A stretch of DNA of 47,497 bases from positions 1-47,497 of the forward strand of contig JALEVQ010000107.1 in assembly GCA_022788205.1 (NCBI GenBank), in the 5' to 3' direction. The DNA is from Robinsoniella sp. Its GTDB lineage: Bacteria; Bacillota; Clostridia; Lachnospirales; Lachnospiraceae. Numbering within the stretch: position 1 is the first letter of the stretch; each line of letters starts with the position of its first letter. Positions 25,926-34,469 of the stretch are shown here, piece after piece. Both the position numbers and the translations under genes were made by a program. The notes below the pieces were generated by a model, which was not told where the DNA came from, did no database searches, and saw only the letters and a list, made by a program, of their open reading frames with translations.

Positions 25926-26705
25926 ATGAATACCACGATGGGAAAACGGGGTGTCGTCTGGAAAACACCAGATATCACAGCAGATGGGCTGAAAATGTTT
26001 GCCTGCATCACGATGTTGATTCAGACAATCGGAGTTGTAATCGTAGAAAACGGAATGATTCATCTGAGTCAGTATACACAGGAGACGCTCAACCAGGCAC
26101 TTCAGGAAGATTCACATTTGATGATGCTGGCGGGAATTGGATCCATGATGCAGCTGGTCGGAGGACTTGCCGTGCCAATTTTTGCATTTTTGCTTGTGGA
26201 AGGATTTCGAAATACGTCCAGCTATAAGAAATATTTGCTGTCGATGCTGATATTTGCGCTGGCAAGCGAGATCCCGTATGATTTTGCGATGACAGGAAAA
26301 ATCGTAGATCTTTCCAGCCAGAACGCCCTGGTGTCGATGACGATCTGTCTGATGATGCTGTATTTCCTCCAGATGATGAAAAAGCAGACAGGCGCTCTGA
26401 GTATCATCTTGCAGTGCCTGATCGTGTTCGGTGCAGTGATATGGGTGAGCTTGTTCCGCGCCGAGTTTGGATTTTGTATGGTGCTGCTGACGGCTATTTT
26501 CTATCTTTTTTATACAAGAAATGTGTTAAAGACACTGCTTGGAGTGGTAGTCAGTCTTTTGTATGTGACAGGTCCGATTTCGTTTTACGGGATCTGGTGT
26601 TACACAGGTGAGAGAAAAGACAGACTCCCGAAATATGCGTATTATCTATTTTATCCGCTGCATCTGCTGGTGCTGGGGATGATTGTCAAAATTTTTATGA
26701 GCTAA
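25926..26705 (+). CDS. TraX-family membrane protein
   Basis: A 259-residue protein with about seven membrane helices. The start ITADGLKMFACITMLIQTIG and the ending PKYAYYLFYPLHLLVLGMI are characteristic of the TraX family (acyltransferase-like membrane proteins named after F-pilin acetylase). In Lachnospiraceae such genes often lie near sugar loci and are not linked to conjugation. AGGAGAAG precedes the start. Its place between malG and GH42 suggests co-transcription. A role in modifying a surface glycan or sugar is possible but speculative. Confidence 0.8.
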   Translation: MNTTMGKRGVVWKTPDITADGLKMFACITMLIQTIGVVIVENGMIHLSQYTQETLNQALQEDSHLMMLAGIGSMMQLVGGLAVPIFAFLLVEGFRNTSSYKKYLLSMLIFALASEIPYDFAMTGKIVDLSSQNALVSMTICLMMLYFLQMMKKQTGALSIILQCLIVFGAVIWVSLFRAEFGFCMVLLTAIFYLFYTRNVLKTLLGVVVSLLYVTGPISFYGIWCYTGERKDRLPKYAYYLFYPLHLLVLGMIVKIFMS

Positions 26706-26771
26706 TGTTCTCTTTATCGTTATCGCGAGATGGGAATTTAACGGTTAAGAGAGATAGGAGGACTTTGCGAT

Positions 26772-28823
26772 ATGGAATTTAAAACTCAGAAATTGCTTCA
26801 CGGTGGAGATTATAACCCGGAACAGTGGCTGGACAGACCCGATATTCTGGAAAAAGATATCGAGATGATGAGAGAAGCAGGATGCAACACGGTGAGCCTT
26901 GGAATTTTTTCCTGGTCTATTCTGGAACCGCAGGAGGGCATCTATCATTTTGAATGGCTGGAAGAGATCATTGATCGTCTGTACAGCAGAGGGATTTCCA
27001 CGATTCTTGCAACACCGTCGGGAGCGCGACCTAAATGGCTTGCCGACCGATATCCAGAAGTACTTCGTGTGGATGGTGAGAGGAGAAGACAACTGTTCGG
27101 TTTTCGACACAATCACTGTTACACTTCGCCGATATACCGGGAAAAGACAGCGATGATCAACAAAAAGCTGTCGGAACACTTTGGCAGTCATCCTGGGGTC
27201 ATCATGTGGCATCTTTCCAATGAGTTGGGGGGAGAATGTCATTGTCCACTGTGCCAGGAGGCATTCCGCGGATGGCTCAAGGAAAAATATGGAACAATCG
27301 AGGAGCTGAATAGACGGTGGTCTACAACCTTTTGGAGCCATACATATCAGAGCTTTGATCAGATTGAAAGTCCGTCTCCGATCGGTGAGACGCAGCTTCA
27401 TGGCTTGAATTTGGACTGGAAGCGATTTGTGACACACCAGACGATGGATTATCTGAAAAATGAAATTCAAGCCTTGCGAGAAGGTGGAAGTACGCTTCCG
27501 GTGACAACGAATCTGATGTATTATTTTCAACAGCTTGACTACTTTAAGTTGGCAAAGGAATTGGATATCGTCTCCTGGGATACCTACCCTACCTGGCATA
27601 AAGAGGCGGTTATGGAGACGGCATATGATAACGGGATGTGCCATGACCTGATGCGATCCTTAAAGAAAAAGCCCTTTTTTCAGATAGAATCATGTCCGAC
27701 TTCGACCAACTGGCAAGGTGTCAGCAAACTGAAAAAACCGGGTGTTCTTTTTTCGCAGTCAATGCAGGCGATTGCACACGGAGGCGAAGGGGCAATGTAC
27801 TTCCAGATTCGTCAGAGCAGAGGCGCTTCGGAGAAATTTCATGGTGCAGTGATTGACCACTATGGCGAAAAAGATACGAGAGTCTTTCAGGAAGTAGCAA
27901 AGACAGGGAAGGCGCTGAGACAAATCTCGGAGATCGCAGGGAGCGAGGTAAAGAGTCAGGTGGCGATTGTCTATGACTGGGATAGCCAGTGGGCGATGGA
28001 GGACTCCCAGGGACCGAGAAATAAAGGTTTGCATTACCATGAGGTACTGCTGAAGTTTTATCGCGGATTTCGAAAGCTTGGATACAATGTAGATTTTGTG
28101 GACATGGACTGCGAGATCGGGGGATATAAAGTGCTTGCCCTTCCAATGTGCTATATGTTTAAAGAGGGATTTGCACAGAAAGTGCGCACCTTCGTGGAGC
28201 ATGGCGGTATCCTGATCAACACGTACTGGTCGGGAATCGCGGATGAGACGGATCGATGCTATCTCGGCGGGACACCGCATGGTCTGATGGATGTGCTAGG
28301 CGCAAGGAGTATGGAGATTGACGGGCTGTACGACTGGGAGGAAAACCAGATGGTCCCACTGGAAGACAATGTGCTGGGACTTTCAGAGACGTATCAGTGC
28401 AAATATCTGTGTGATCTTCTGGAGCTGAGAGGAGCAAAGCCGGTCATGGTATACGGGAGCGATTTTTATCAGGGATATGCCGCTTTGACGGTCAATGCTT
28501 ACGGCGCAGGGGAGGCATGGTATGTCGCTGCCGATGCAGAACAGAGATTTTATGAGAAATTTATCGAGAGGCTGATGAGACACAGCAGGCTTACTGGTGT
28601 GCTGGACCAGGAGATCCCGCAGGGACTGGAGGTCACTACCAGAGAGACAGATGAGTTCCTCTATTATATCTATCAGAATTTTGGGACAAAACCAGTCAAG
28701 ATTCCATTGCCGCAGGGCAAGGTGGAAGTCATCCACGGCGAGCAGGATGAGGAACTTCCTGTCTATGAGATGGTGATTGTCAAAAAGAAGAAAGAAGACA
28801 CAGAAAACAGACATGATGCCTGA
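26772..28823 (+). CDS. Beta-galactosidase, glycoside hydrolase family 42
   Basis: A 683-residue GH42 enzyme of normal length. The TIM barrel has the acid/base E151 (WHLSNELGGECHCPLC) and the nucleophile E306 (FFQIESCPTSTNW). Zinc-binding cysteines C116, C156, C158 and C161 are all present. GGDYNPEQWLD at the N-terminus and FGFRHNHCYTSP are strong GH42 signatures. A trimerisation domain (about 395-600) and a small C-terminal domain follow. No signal peptide is seen, so it splits imported galactosides in the cytoplasm. AGGAGG precedes the start. Its stop codon lies in a hairpin repeat shared with ureD. Confidence 0.95.
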   Translation: MEFKTQKLLHGGDYNPEQWLDRPDILEKDIEMMREAGCNTVSLGIFSWSILEPQEGIYHFEWLEEIIDRLYSRGISTILATPSGARPKWLADRYPEVLRVDGERRRQLFGFRHNHCYTSPIYREKTAMINKKLSEHFGSHPGVIMWHLSNELGGECHCPLCQEAFRGWLKEKYGTIEELNRRWSTTFWSHTYQSFDQIESPSPIGETQLHGLNLDWKRFVTHQTMDYLKNEIQALREGGSTLPVTTNLMYYFQQLDYFKLAKELDIVSWDTYPTWHKEAVMETAYDNGMCHDLMRSLKKKPFFQIESCPTSTNWQGVSKLKKPGVLFSQSMQAIAHGGEGAMYFQIRQSRGASEKFHGAVIDHYGEKDTRVFQEVAKTGKALRQISEIAGSEVKSQVAIVYDWDSQWAMEDSQGPRNKGLHYHEVLLKFYRGFRKLGYNVDFVDMDCEIGGYKVLALPMCYMFKEGFAQKVRTFVEHGGILINTYWSGIADETDRCYLGGTPHGLMDVLGARSMEIDGLYDWEENQMVPLEDNVLGLSETYQCKYLCDLLELRGAKPVMVYGSDFYQGYAALTVNAYGAGEAWYVAADAEQRFYEKFIERLMRHSRLTGVLDQEIPQGLEVTTRETDEFLYYIYQNFGTKPVKIPLPQGKVEVIHGEQDEELPVYEMVIVKKKKEDTENRHDA

Positions 28824-28832
28824 GGGCGTCAC
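28805..28832 (+). repeat. 3'-end hairpin repeat, copy B
   Basis: Matches 6153-6180 at 25 of 28 positions. The stem is GATGCC (28815-28820) with GGCGTC (28825-28830), loop TGAG; changes against copy A keep the pairing. It covers the GH42 stop codon. This copy is inside the mobile element and copy A outside. Confidence 0.6.
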
Positions 28833-28853
28833 GATTTAGCGTCTCTCGTGTCC

Positions 28854-28989
28854 GTGCAGTCAGGTGCACAAGTGCCCCGTCTGCCGTTCACTGAGACTGG
28901 GCTTTTAGTAAACAAAGCTGTCGCAAAGAGCTTTCGAAGACTGCCTGACTTATAGGGAGGTGCGAAGAGGTTGCGGCAGCTTTTCTTTT
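28854..28989 (+). terminator. Terminator with structured leader-like RNA after GH42
   Basis: A 12-bp stem (28915-28926 with 28971-28982, one G-T pair) and the tail TTTTCTTTT form a terminator with an unusually large 44-nt loop. Upstream, GTGCA (28854-28858) pairs with TGCAC (28865-28869) around a GTCAGG loop; AGTCAGG at 28858-28864 is complementary over 7 bases to CCTGACT at 28944-28950 inside the terminator loop. Loop-loop contact might tune termination. No known riboswitch family was recognised. Confidence 0.55.
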
Positions 28990-29032
28990 GTGGTTGGGAG
29001 GCGAAGAGGGAGAAGGTTTTTGGGGAATAAAA

Positions 29033-29061
29033 TTGACAAAAAATCAAAAAAAGGATACGAT
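29033..29061 (+). promoter_or_regulatory. Promoter of the ornithine cyclodeaminase-like gene
   Basis: TTGACA at 29033-29038, a 17-bp spacer and TACGAT at 29056-29061, about 60 bp before the start codon. It makes the downstream genes a separate unit from the GH42 operon. Confidence 0.7.
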
Positions 29062-29122
29062 TTATCTAAAAGAAAAATGGATTGGGATCCGTTTTGCAGA
29101 TGTGATGAGGAGGATGTAGAAA

Positions 29123-30064
29123 ATGAAGATTGTAGAGGCAAAAGAAGCAAGAGAACGGCTCACGATGCCGGTCTGTATTGAGCTGATGAGAGATGCTCTG
29201 GCACAGCTGGAGGCAGGCAATTATACACAGCCGCTTCGGTCCATCTCGCTGCTCCCGGGAGGAGAAAAATTTGGATTTATGCCGGCATGGCTGGGGGACT
29301 GCTATGGGGCGAAGGTCGTGTCAGCCTGCCCACGCAATGCAGGGACAGGTTATCCGTCCCATATCGGGTATGTCTTATTGTTTGAGTCAGAGCACAGCTG
29401 TTTTGAGGGGATGGCAGATGCCTCTGTCATCACAGAGGTTCGCACAGGAGCTGTGTCTGCCGTGGCAACGGATCTGCTGGCGAGAAAAGATGCGCACACA
29501 CTGGCAGTGATCGGGGCAGGAGCACAGGGGAGATCTCATCTGGCAGCAATGAAAGAAGTAAGAGAGATCACATCGGTCCGTGTGTTTGACCAAAATAAAG
29601 AATCGATGGAGCGCTATTGCAGGGAAATGAGTGCACTGCATAAAATTCCGGTGACACCGGCAGAGAGTGTGGAGGAGGCTGTGGCGGAGGCAGACATCAT
29701 CTGCACAGTTACGCCGAGCAAAGAGCCGTATCTGAAAGCACAGTGGATCAAGCCGGGAACGCATATCAATGCTGTCGGAGCGTTCACACCTACAGCAAGA
29801 GAGGTGTGCAGTGATCTGATTGCGAAGGCAAAACTCTACGCAGATCAGGTTGAGGCGATGAAAAAGGAATGCGGCGAATATCTGATTCCTCTGGCAGAGG
29901 GTGTGATTGGGGAAGAACACATTCAAGGCTCTATCGGTGAAATTTTGCTGGGAAAAGTAAAGGGAAGAGAAAAGGAAGACGAAATTACATTGTTTGATGC
30001 ACTCGGGCTTGCGGTGGAGGATGTCGCCTGCGCAAGATTTCTGTGTAAAGGGAATATACAGTAA
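29123..30064 (+). CDS. Ornithine cyclodeaminase/mu-crystallin family protein
   Basis: A 313-residue NAD(P)-dependent enzyme. The Rossmann motif is GAGAQG at residues 131-136. The substrate-side lysine K64 (YGAKVVS) and R107 (TEVRTGA) match the family. Members include ornithine cyclodeaminase, alanine dehydrogenase (archaeal) and ketimine reductases, so the exact substrate cannot be told. A GAGGAGG site lies just before the start. It has its own promoter, and the next gene starts 20 bp after its stop, so they may be co-transcribed. It lies inside the mobile element as cargo. Confidence 0.88.
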   Translation: MKIVEAKEARERLTMPVCIELMRDALAQLEAGNYTQPLRSISLLPGGEKFGFMPAWLGDCYGAKVVSACPRNAGTGYPSHIGYVLLFESEHSCFEGMADASVITEVRTGAVSAVATDLLARKDAHTLAVIGAGAQGRSHLAAMKEVREITSVRVFDQNKESMERYCREMSALHKIPVTPAESVEEAVAEADIICTVTPSKEPYLKAQWIKPGTHINAVGAFTPTAREVCSDLIAKAKLYADQVEAMKKECGEYLIPLAEGVIGEEHIQGSIGEILLGKVKGREKEDEITLFDALGLAVEDVACARFLCKGNIQ

Positions 30065-30083
30065 GAGAACAGGAGGGACAAGA

Positions 30084-33000
30084 GTGGGTAAGAAAAAAGG
30101 AAAGAGGATATTGGCGGCAATGATAGCCGCACAGATGATTTTTGGGCTGGCGTCGCCGGCGCAGGCTTCTGAACTACCGGTACAGACGGAGCAAACAGAG
30201 AAGGAAGAAGAAAATCAGGTGAAATATGAGGCAGATTTCGCTTTTTCTTCCGGCGTCGAGACACATGAGGTGCGGATGGATGAGCAGATCATCTTAGTGG
30301 ATCTGGAATGGATTTGTAAGGAGATGGGACTGGATGTGTGGGTCATCCCGAGTAACCAAAAGAGTCTTCAGACAGCATCGAAGGCGTTGTATGCGGTGTC
30401 TCAGACGAGCGATGTGCCAGGTCAGTATCAAGAGCGCGCAGCGTCGCTTCTTGAGGATGCGATGGGGGAAGAGGATCTGTGTGTGATCGGAAAGGTTCGA
30501 AAACGCGCAGACAGTGACTTTGCCCTGTCCTTTTGCAGCGGGCTGGACTTTGCGGTGGTGGAATCGAAGTATATGGGAATCATCTACGCAGAGCTTGGCG
30601 CAAAGATGCAGATGGAAAAGGTGGATGGAACATATCGGATTTGGGTTCCGCTGGTTCCATTCCTGCAGATGGTGGACAGTTATGCCTGGAGGACGCAAGA
30701 CAATGAGATCGGCATCGCAGATTTCTGTGAGACTGCGGTTGATCTTTTGCATGACAAGAAGCTGGATCAGTATGACTACGATGTCATGGAGGATTCTGGT
30801 CTGACGGAGAAGGAACTTGCGATTGCGATCGGCTATCAGGATTTTTATGACGGCATCAAAGGTTTGTTCCAGGGCGTGGTAAATTTAAGCTGGGACGGTG
30901 TGACAGGTGCTTTTAAAGACTTTGCCGGAAATGACGAAAAAGGCGGAGAGACGCTTGCACTTCAGATGTGCAGCTACACGACAGAAGAATATGACGCAAT
31001 CTCGAAATTAGCACAGAATACAGCGAATGCGGCGAGCGTGTGGAGCAATGTCCAGATGGAATTGTTTGAGAAATACACGGAGGTGATGAAGGACGATGCA
31101 GAGTATTTCAAACAGTTGGAGACGGAATTGTTTGAAAAATTGAATCAGTCTTCTGCGTCGGACAGAGGAACGCTGTTTAAAAACTGGGATGACGCGGCGG
31201 CAAAAGCAGTCGATCAGGCAAAGAAAGCAAAGACAGCGGATAGCATGTTCGAGACATTTGAGGCGATGGCGCCGGTGATCAATGTCGCAGTGAACGGATT
31301 TTTTGCGTACACAACGCTGATCTCGGAGCTGAATCAGACAAATGAGAATTATATTCAGTACATGGATGACTTCCTTGAGGCGCGCAAGAAACTGTCGACG
31401 AAAAGCGTGTCAGAGGAGGCAATCAAAGCATTGCAGGAGCGAATCAAGCTGTACCAGTCCAAAAATCAGTCCGTCTTCTCCGATGCGTATCTTGACATCT
31501 GGGCAGAGTTTGCCTGGGATCAGGGGATCAATATCATTGCGGAGGAGCAGGTCGGAAACATTGGAAAGATTCTGGGGACAGGGTTAAAATCACTACTTTT
31601 AAAAGGTCAGCTTGTCTCACTTGGATGGGATCTGGGCGAGATGCTGATCAATAAAGTGACAGACGGTTCTCTGGAAGCAGCAGACAATCTCAGGATGGCG
31701 CTGTACAGCATGATTTTCCAGGAAGAATGTAAGCAGATCATCTCAAAGACAAAGACGAATATCCGCTATCAGGGCAGTAAGACAAATCCTGTTTTTGACG
31801 AAACACAGCTTGAGGATTATATTCCGCTGGAATGGTGCAGGCTGAAATCCTTCTATGTGACGCGCTATAACGCAGTCAAATTTTATGATTCATTCAAAGA
31901 TGATGAGAGATATGAGAAAGCCTTTGGAGATGACTTGCGCAAAAACAGAGAGCTTGCAGAGAAAATGGCGGTGTTGGTGTGCGGAAAGCTGGGATTGACA
32001 CAGACAAGCGTAGAGGAAGCAGAATCCTCTTACGGCGAATACCATGAAGTGTTATATCCTGCAGTGAGAGAACAGGCTCCTGTCATCAATAACGGTGGTC
32101 TGTATGTGAAACAGGGAAAAGAGACGTATTACTGGCAGAGCGATGCACAGAGCTTTGAGAATGAGGCAATCTTTGGAAATTATAGCAGTTACCCGCAATA
32201 TCACACAAACACGCTGATGAGAATTACAGAAAAAGAAGGGGAGGAGACTATAAGAGAAGCGCTGTTCCAGATGGAAGGCACAAGAGAGATTTTCCTCATG
32301 AAAGACCGTTTCTATTTCCAGACACCGGTAGAGGGAGATACCTGGAAGACGGAGGTGTACTCGGTCGACAAGAATGGAGAAGATTATACGTACTATGGGA
32401 TTGGAAGTCTGCTTGCCGTAGATGAAGAAAATCAATGTCTGGTACTTCAGAGACAAAATCCGGTCTTGGAAGAGGAGGAGGTCGTGCTCTTATCCGTCGC
32501 TGAGGGCAAAAAGCTTGCGACATTGCCTGCACAGCCATACAGAGAATTTATCGGATTTTATGGCGATGAGATGTATATGGTTGGTCAGGGACAAGAAAAT
32601 GACCGTTATTACGATGTGATTTTTGCTGTCAGCCGCGATGGAGAGGAGTGTCGGACGGTCTTAAAGCTGTCAGATCTTGATTATTACAATGAGTGGAGTG
32701 AGACGGCAGGTGCCGTTCAGAACACGCAGATTCTGGACGGAAAACTGTACTGTTCGATCGGCATCTATGCGGGAACGGGAAACTTTTACCAGGGCGGAAC
32801 GATCGTCAGTGTGGGACTGGACGGAAGCAATCCACAGATTGTAGCAGGTGCGAGAACGATGAAGGAGGGACAAAAGTGTACGGAGAAATTCTGCGTTTAC
32901 CAGAAAGAAGAAAATGGAGAAAAGACGACGTTTCTTCTGTATCGGTACAGCGATGAGACGGAAGCAGTCGTACATGTAAAAAATCTGGAGACAGGAGTGG

Positions 33001-33350
33001 AAGTCACACAGAGCGGCGTGGAAGGCAATCTTCTGGAACCGTGCTGGGAGGAGATCAATGGCAGCACAGTGTGCTACCGTTACCTGGAAAACGGAGACAA
33101 GCAATATTTGATTGCCCCTGCCGATTATCAGCAGGATAGCATGGGAGCGAACCTTTTCTACCAGCAGAATGCGCTTTTTAATATCAAAGATGTCGAAGTG
33201 GTGGACAACTGGGTGTACTATACGACAGAATATAGCCTTCACAACTCAGAAAATGATTTTGGCTGGAGATATAGCTATCAGCGCCAGAAGACAAGAATAT
33301 ACCGAAAGAATCTGGAGACACAGGGACGAGAACTCCTTTATGAGTATTAA
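30084..33350 (+). CDS. Large exported protein with C-terminal propeller-like region
   Basis: A 1088-residue protein. GTG at 30084 is chosen because AGGAGGG lies 6 bp upstream and it gives a signal peptide (GKKKGKRILAAMIAAQ, cleavage after PAQAS). The frame is open further upstream, inside the previous gene. Residues 60-250 have a mixed alpha/beta pattern (EQIILVDLEWICKEMGLD) that may resemble a stalk-type copper amine oxidase N-domain, but this is weak. Residues 290-620 are long and helical. From about 670 to the end there are repeated aromatic strands (GLYVKQGKETYYW, NGEDYTYYG, VDNWVYYTTEYS) like a DUF5050-type beta-propeller. No wall anchor. Function unknown. Confidence 0.75.
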   Translation: MGKKKGKRILAAMIAAQMIFGLASPAQASELPVQTEQTEKEEENQVKYEADFAFSSGVETHEVRMDEQIILVDLEWICKEMGLDVWVIPSNQKSLQTASKALYAVSQTSDVPGQYQERAASLLEDAMGEEDLCVIGKVRKRADSDFALSFCSGLDFAVVESKYMGIIYAELGAKMQMEKVDGTYRIWVPLVPFLQMVDSYAWRTQDNEIGIADFCETAVDLLHDKKLDQYDYDVMEDSGLTEKELAIAIGYQDFYDGIKGLFQGVVNLSWDGVTGAFKDFAGNDEKGGETLALQMCSYTTEEYDAISKLAQNTANAASVWSNVQMELFEKYTEVMKDDAEYFKQLETELFEKLNQSSASDRGTLFKNWDDAAAKAVDQAKKAKTADSMFETFEAMAPVINVAVNGFFAYTTLISELNQTNENYIQYMDDFLEARKKLSTKSVSEEAIKALQERIKLYQSKNQSVFSDAYLDIWAEFAWDQGINIIAEEQVGNIGKILGTGLKSLLLKGQLVSLGWDLGEMLINKVTDGSLEAADNLRMALYSMIFQEECKQIISKTKTNIRYQGSKTNPVFDETQLEDYIPLEWCRLKSFYVTRYNAVKFYDSFKDDERYEKAFGDDLRKNRELAEKMAVLVCGKLGLTQTSVEEAESSYGEYHEVLYPAVREQAPVINNGGLYVKQGKETYYWQSDAQSFENEAIFGNYSSYPQYHTNTLMRITEKEGEETIREALFQMEGTREIFLMKDRFYFQTPVEGDTWKTEVYSVDKNGEDYTYYGIGSLLAVDEENQCLVLQRQNPVLEEEEVVLLSVAEGKKLATLPAQPYREFIGFYGDEMYMVGQGQENDRYYDVIFAVSRDGEECRTVLKLSDLDYYNEWSETAGAVQNTQILDGKLYCSIGIYAGTGNFYQGGTIVSVGLDGSNPQIVAGARTMKEGQKCTEKFCVYQKEENGEKTTFLLYRYSDETEAVVHVKNLETGVEVTQSGVEGNLLEPCWEEINGSTVCYRYLENGDKQYLIAPADYQQDSMGANLFYQQNALFNIKDVEVVDNWVYYTTEYSLHNSENDFGWRYSYQRQKTRIYRKNLETQGRELLYEY

Positions 33351-33443
33351 AACATAAGACGAGAAAAATTTTGTTGGCTGTCTATACGAAAGAGTAACCG
33401 AAATTCTTAAGAAAAATATAAATAACGGCAGAAATGAGAAGTA

Positions 33444-33452
33444 TGGTATACT
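33444..33452 (+). promoter_or_regulatory. Extended -10 promoter before the PstS-like gene
   Basis: TGGTATACT at 33444-33452 is an extended -10 element; no matching -35 is visible. It is 100 bp upstream of the chosen start at 33552. Confidence 0.5.
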
Positions 33453-33551
33453 AAACTAAGAAGAAAATCTGTGCATAGGCAGTTTCACAACAAAATCATC
33501 ATGTGATTTTTACTGGATCTGGCTATGGAAGCGTGTAAAGGGGGAAAGAAT

Positions 33552-34469
33552 ATGAAACGTAGATTGAAAGTATTTTGTACTGTGATGCTGGCAGGAACGG
33601 TGGGTTTGCAGGTCCATGCAGCACAGACAGTGACGTCCGCACAGACGGAGACGGCAAAGGAACAGGAAGTTCAGAAGCCAAAGATGACGCTGGAGGAATA
33701 CCCCAGAATCGATGGGTCACTTGCGTGTGTACCGCTGTGCGAGGCTTTGGCTGTGGAGATGACGGGATGCAGCAAGGCGGAGGCGGAGGAGACGATGGCC
33801 GCTTTCACGAACACGAATCCTTGTTATCTGGAGCTGGCAGAGGGAAGAAAGGATATTTTGCTTGCGTATGAGCCGGCCCAGAGCACAAAGGAAGAGCTGA
33901 AAAATTATGATCCTCTTGATATGGAGCCGGTGGGAAAGGATGCGCTGGTGTTTCTGGTCAACGAGGACAATCCGGTGGAGAGTCTGACGAAGGAGCAGGT
34001 CTACGATATTTATACCGGAAAGATCACGAATTGGAGTGAGGTCGGCGGTGAGGATATCGAGATCAAAGCTTTTCAGCGCCCGGAGACCAGTGGAAGCCAG
34101 ACAATGATGCGCAAGCTGCTGATCGGGGATGCAGCGATGGCAGAGGCGCCCAAGGAGATGATTGCTTCTGGAATGGACGATATCATCGAGGCGCTGACAC
34201 AGTATGATAATTCTGCCAATGCACTGGGATATTCGGTTTACTATTACGCCTCCTCGATGTTCCAGCAGCCGGGACTGAAGTTTTTGCAGGTCGATGGTGT
34301 AGAGCCTTCCAGCGAGACGATCCAGTCAGGCGAATATCCGCTCATCAATGAATTTTACTGCGTGACAAATGAACAATCCTCTGAGCGCGCTAAGGAGATC
34401 AAGGCATGGCTTTTGACGGAGGAGGGACAGGAGTTTGTGAAGGAGTGTGGCTATGTTCCGGTTGGGTGA
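33552..34469 (+). CDS. PstS-like phosphate-type substrate-binding protein
   Basis: A 305-residue exported protein. The ATG at 33552 follows AAAGGGGGAAAG and begins a signal peptide (MKRRLKVFCTVMLAG, cleavage near VHAAQ). The mature part is a type-2 periplasmic-binding fold of the PstS group: LTKEQVYDIYTGKITNWSEV (about 150-170) and RPETSGSQTMMRKLL are signature stretches. The N-terminal half keeps IDGSLACVPLCEALA, matching the IDGSTA.PL..A start. No lipobox and no pstCAB genes are nearby, so it is an orphan binder or sensor. The next gene overlaps it by 17 bp. Confidence 0.85.
   Translation: MKRRLKVFCTVMLAGTVGLQVHAAQTVTSAQTETAKEQEVQKPKMTLEEYPRIDGSLACVPLCEALAVEMTGCSKAEAEETMAAFTNTNPCYLELAEGRKDILLAYEPAQSTKEELKNYDPLDMEPVGKDALVFLVNEDNPVESLTKEQVYDIYTGKITNWSEVGGEDIEIKAFQRPETSGSQTMMRKLLIGDAAMAEAPKEMIASGMDDIIEALTQYDNSANALGYSVYYYASSMFQQPGLKFLQVDGVEPSSETIQSGEYPLINEFYCVTNEQSSERAKEIKAWLLTEEGQEFVKECGYVPVG

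Noticed and set aside
29994-30083. Upstream start of the 1088-residue exported protein
   Set aside because: It would overlap the cyclodeaminase gene by 70 bp and mask the signal peptide; GTG 30084 has a good ribosome site.
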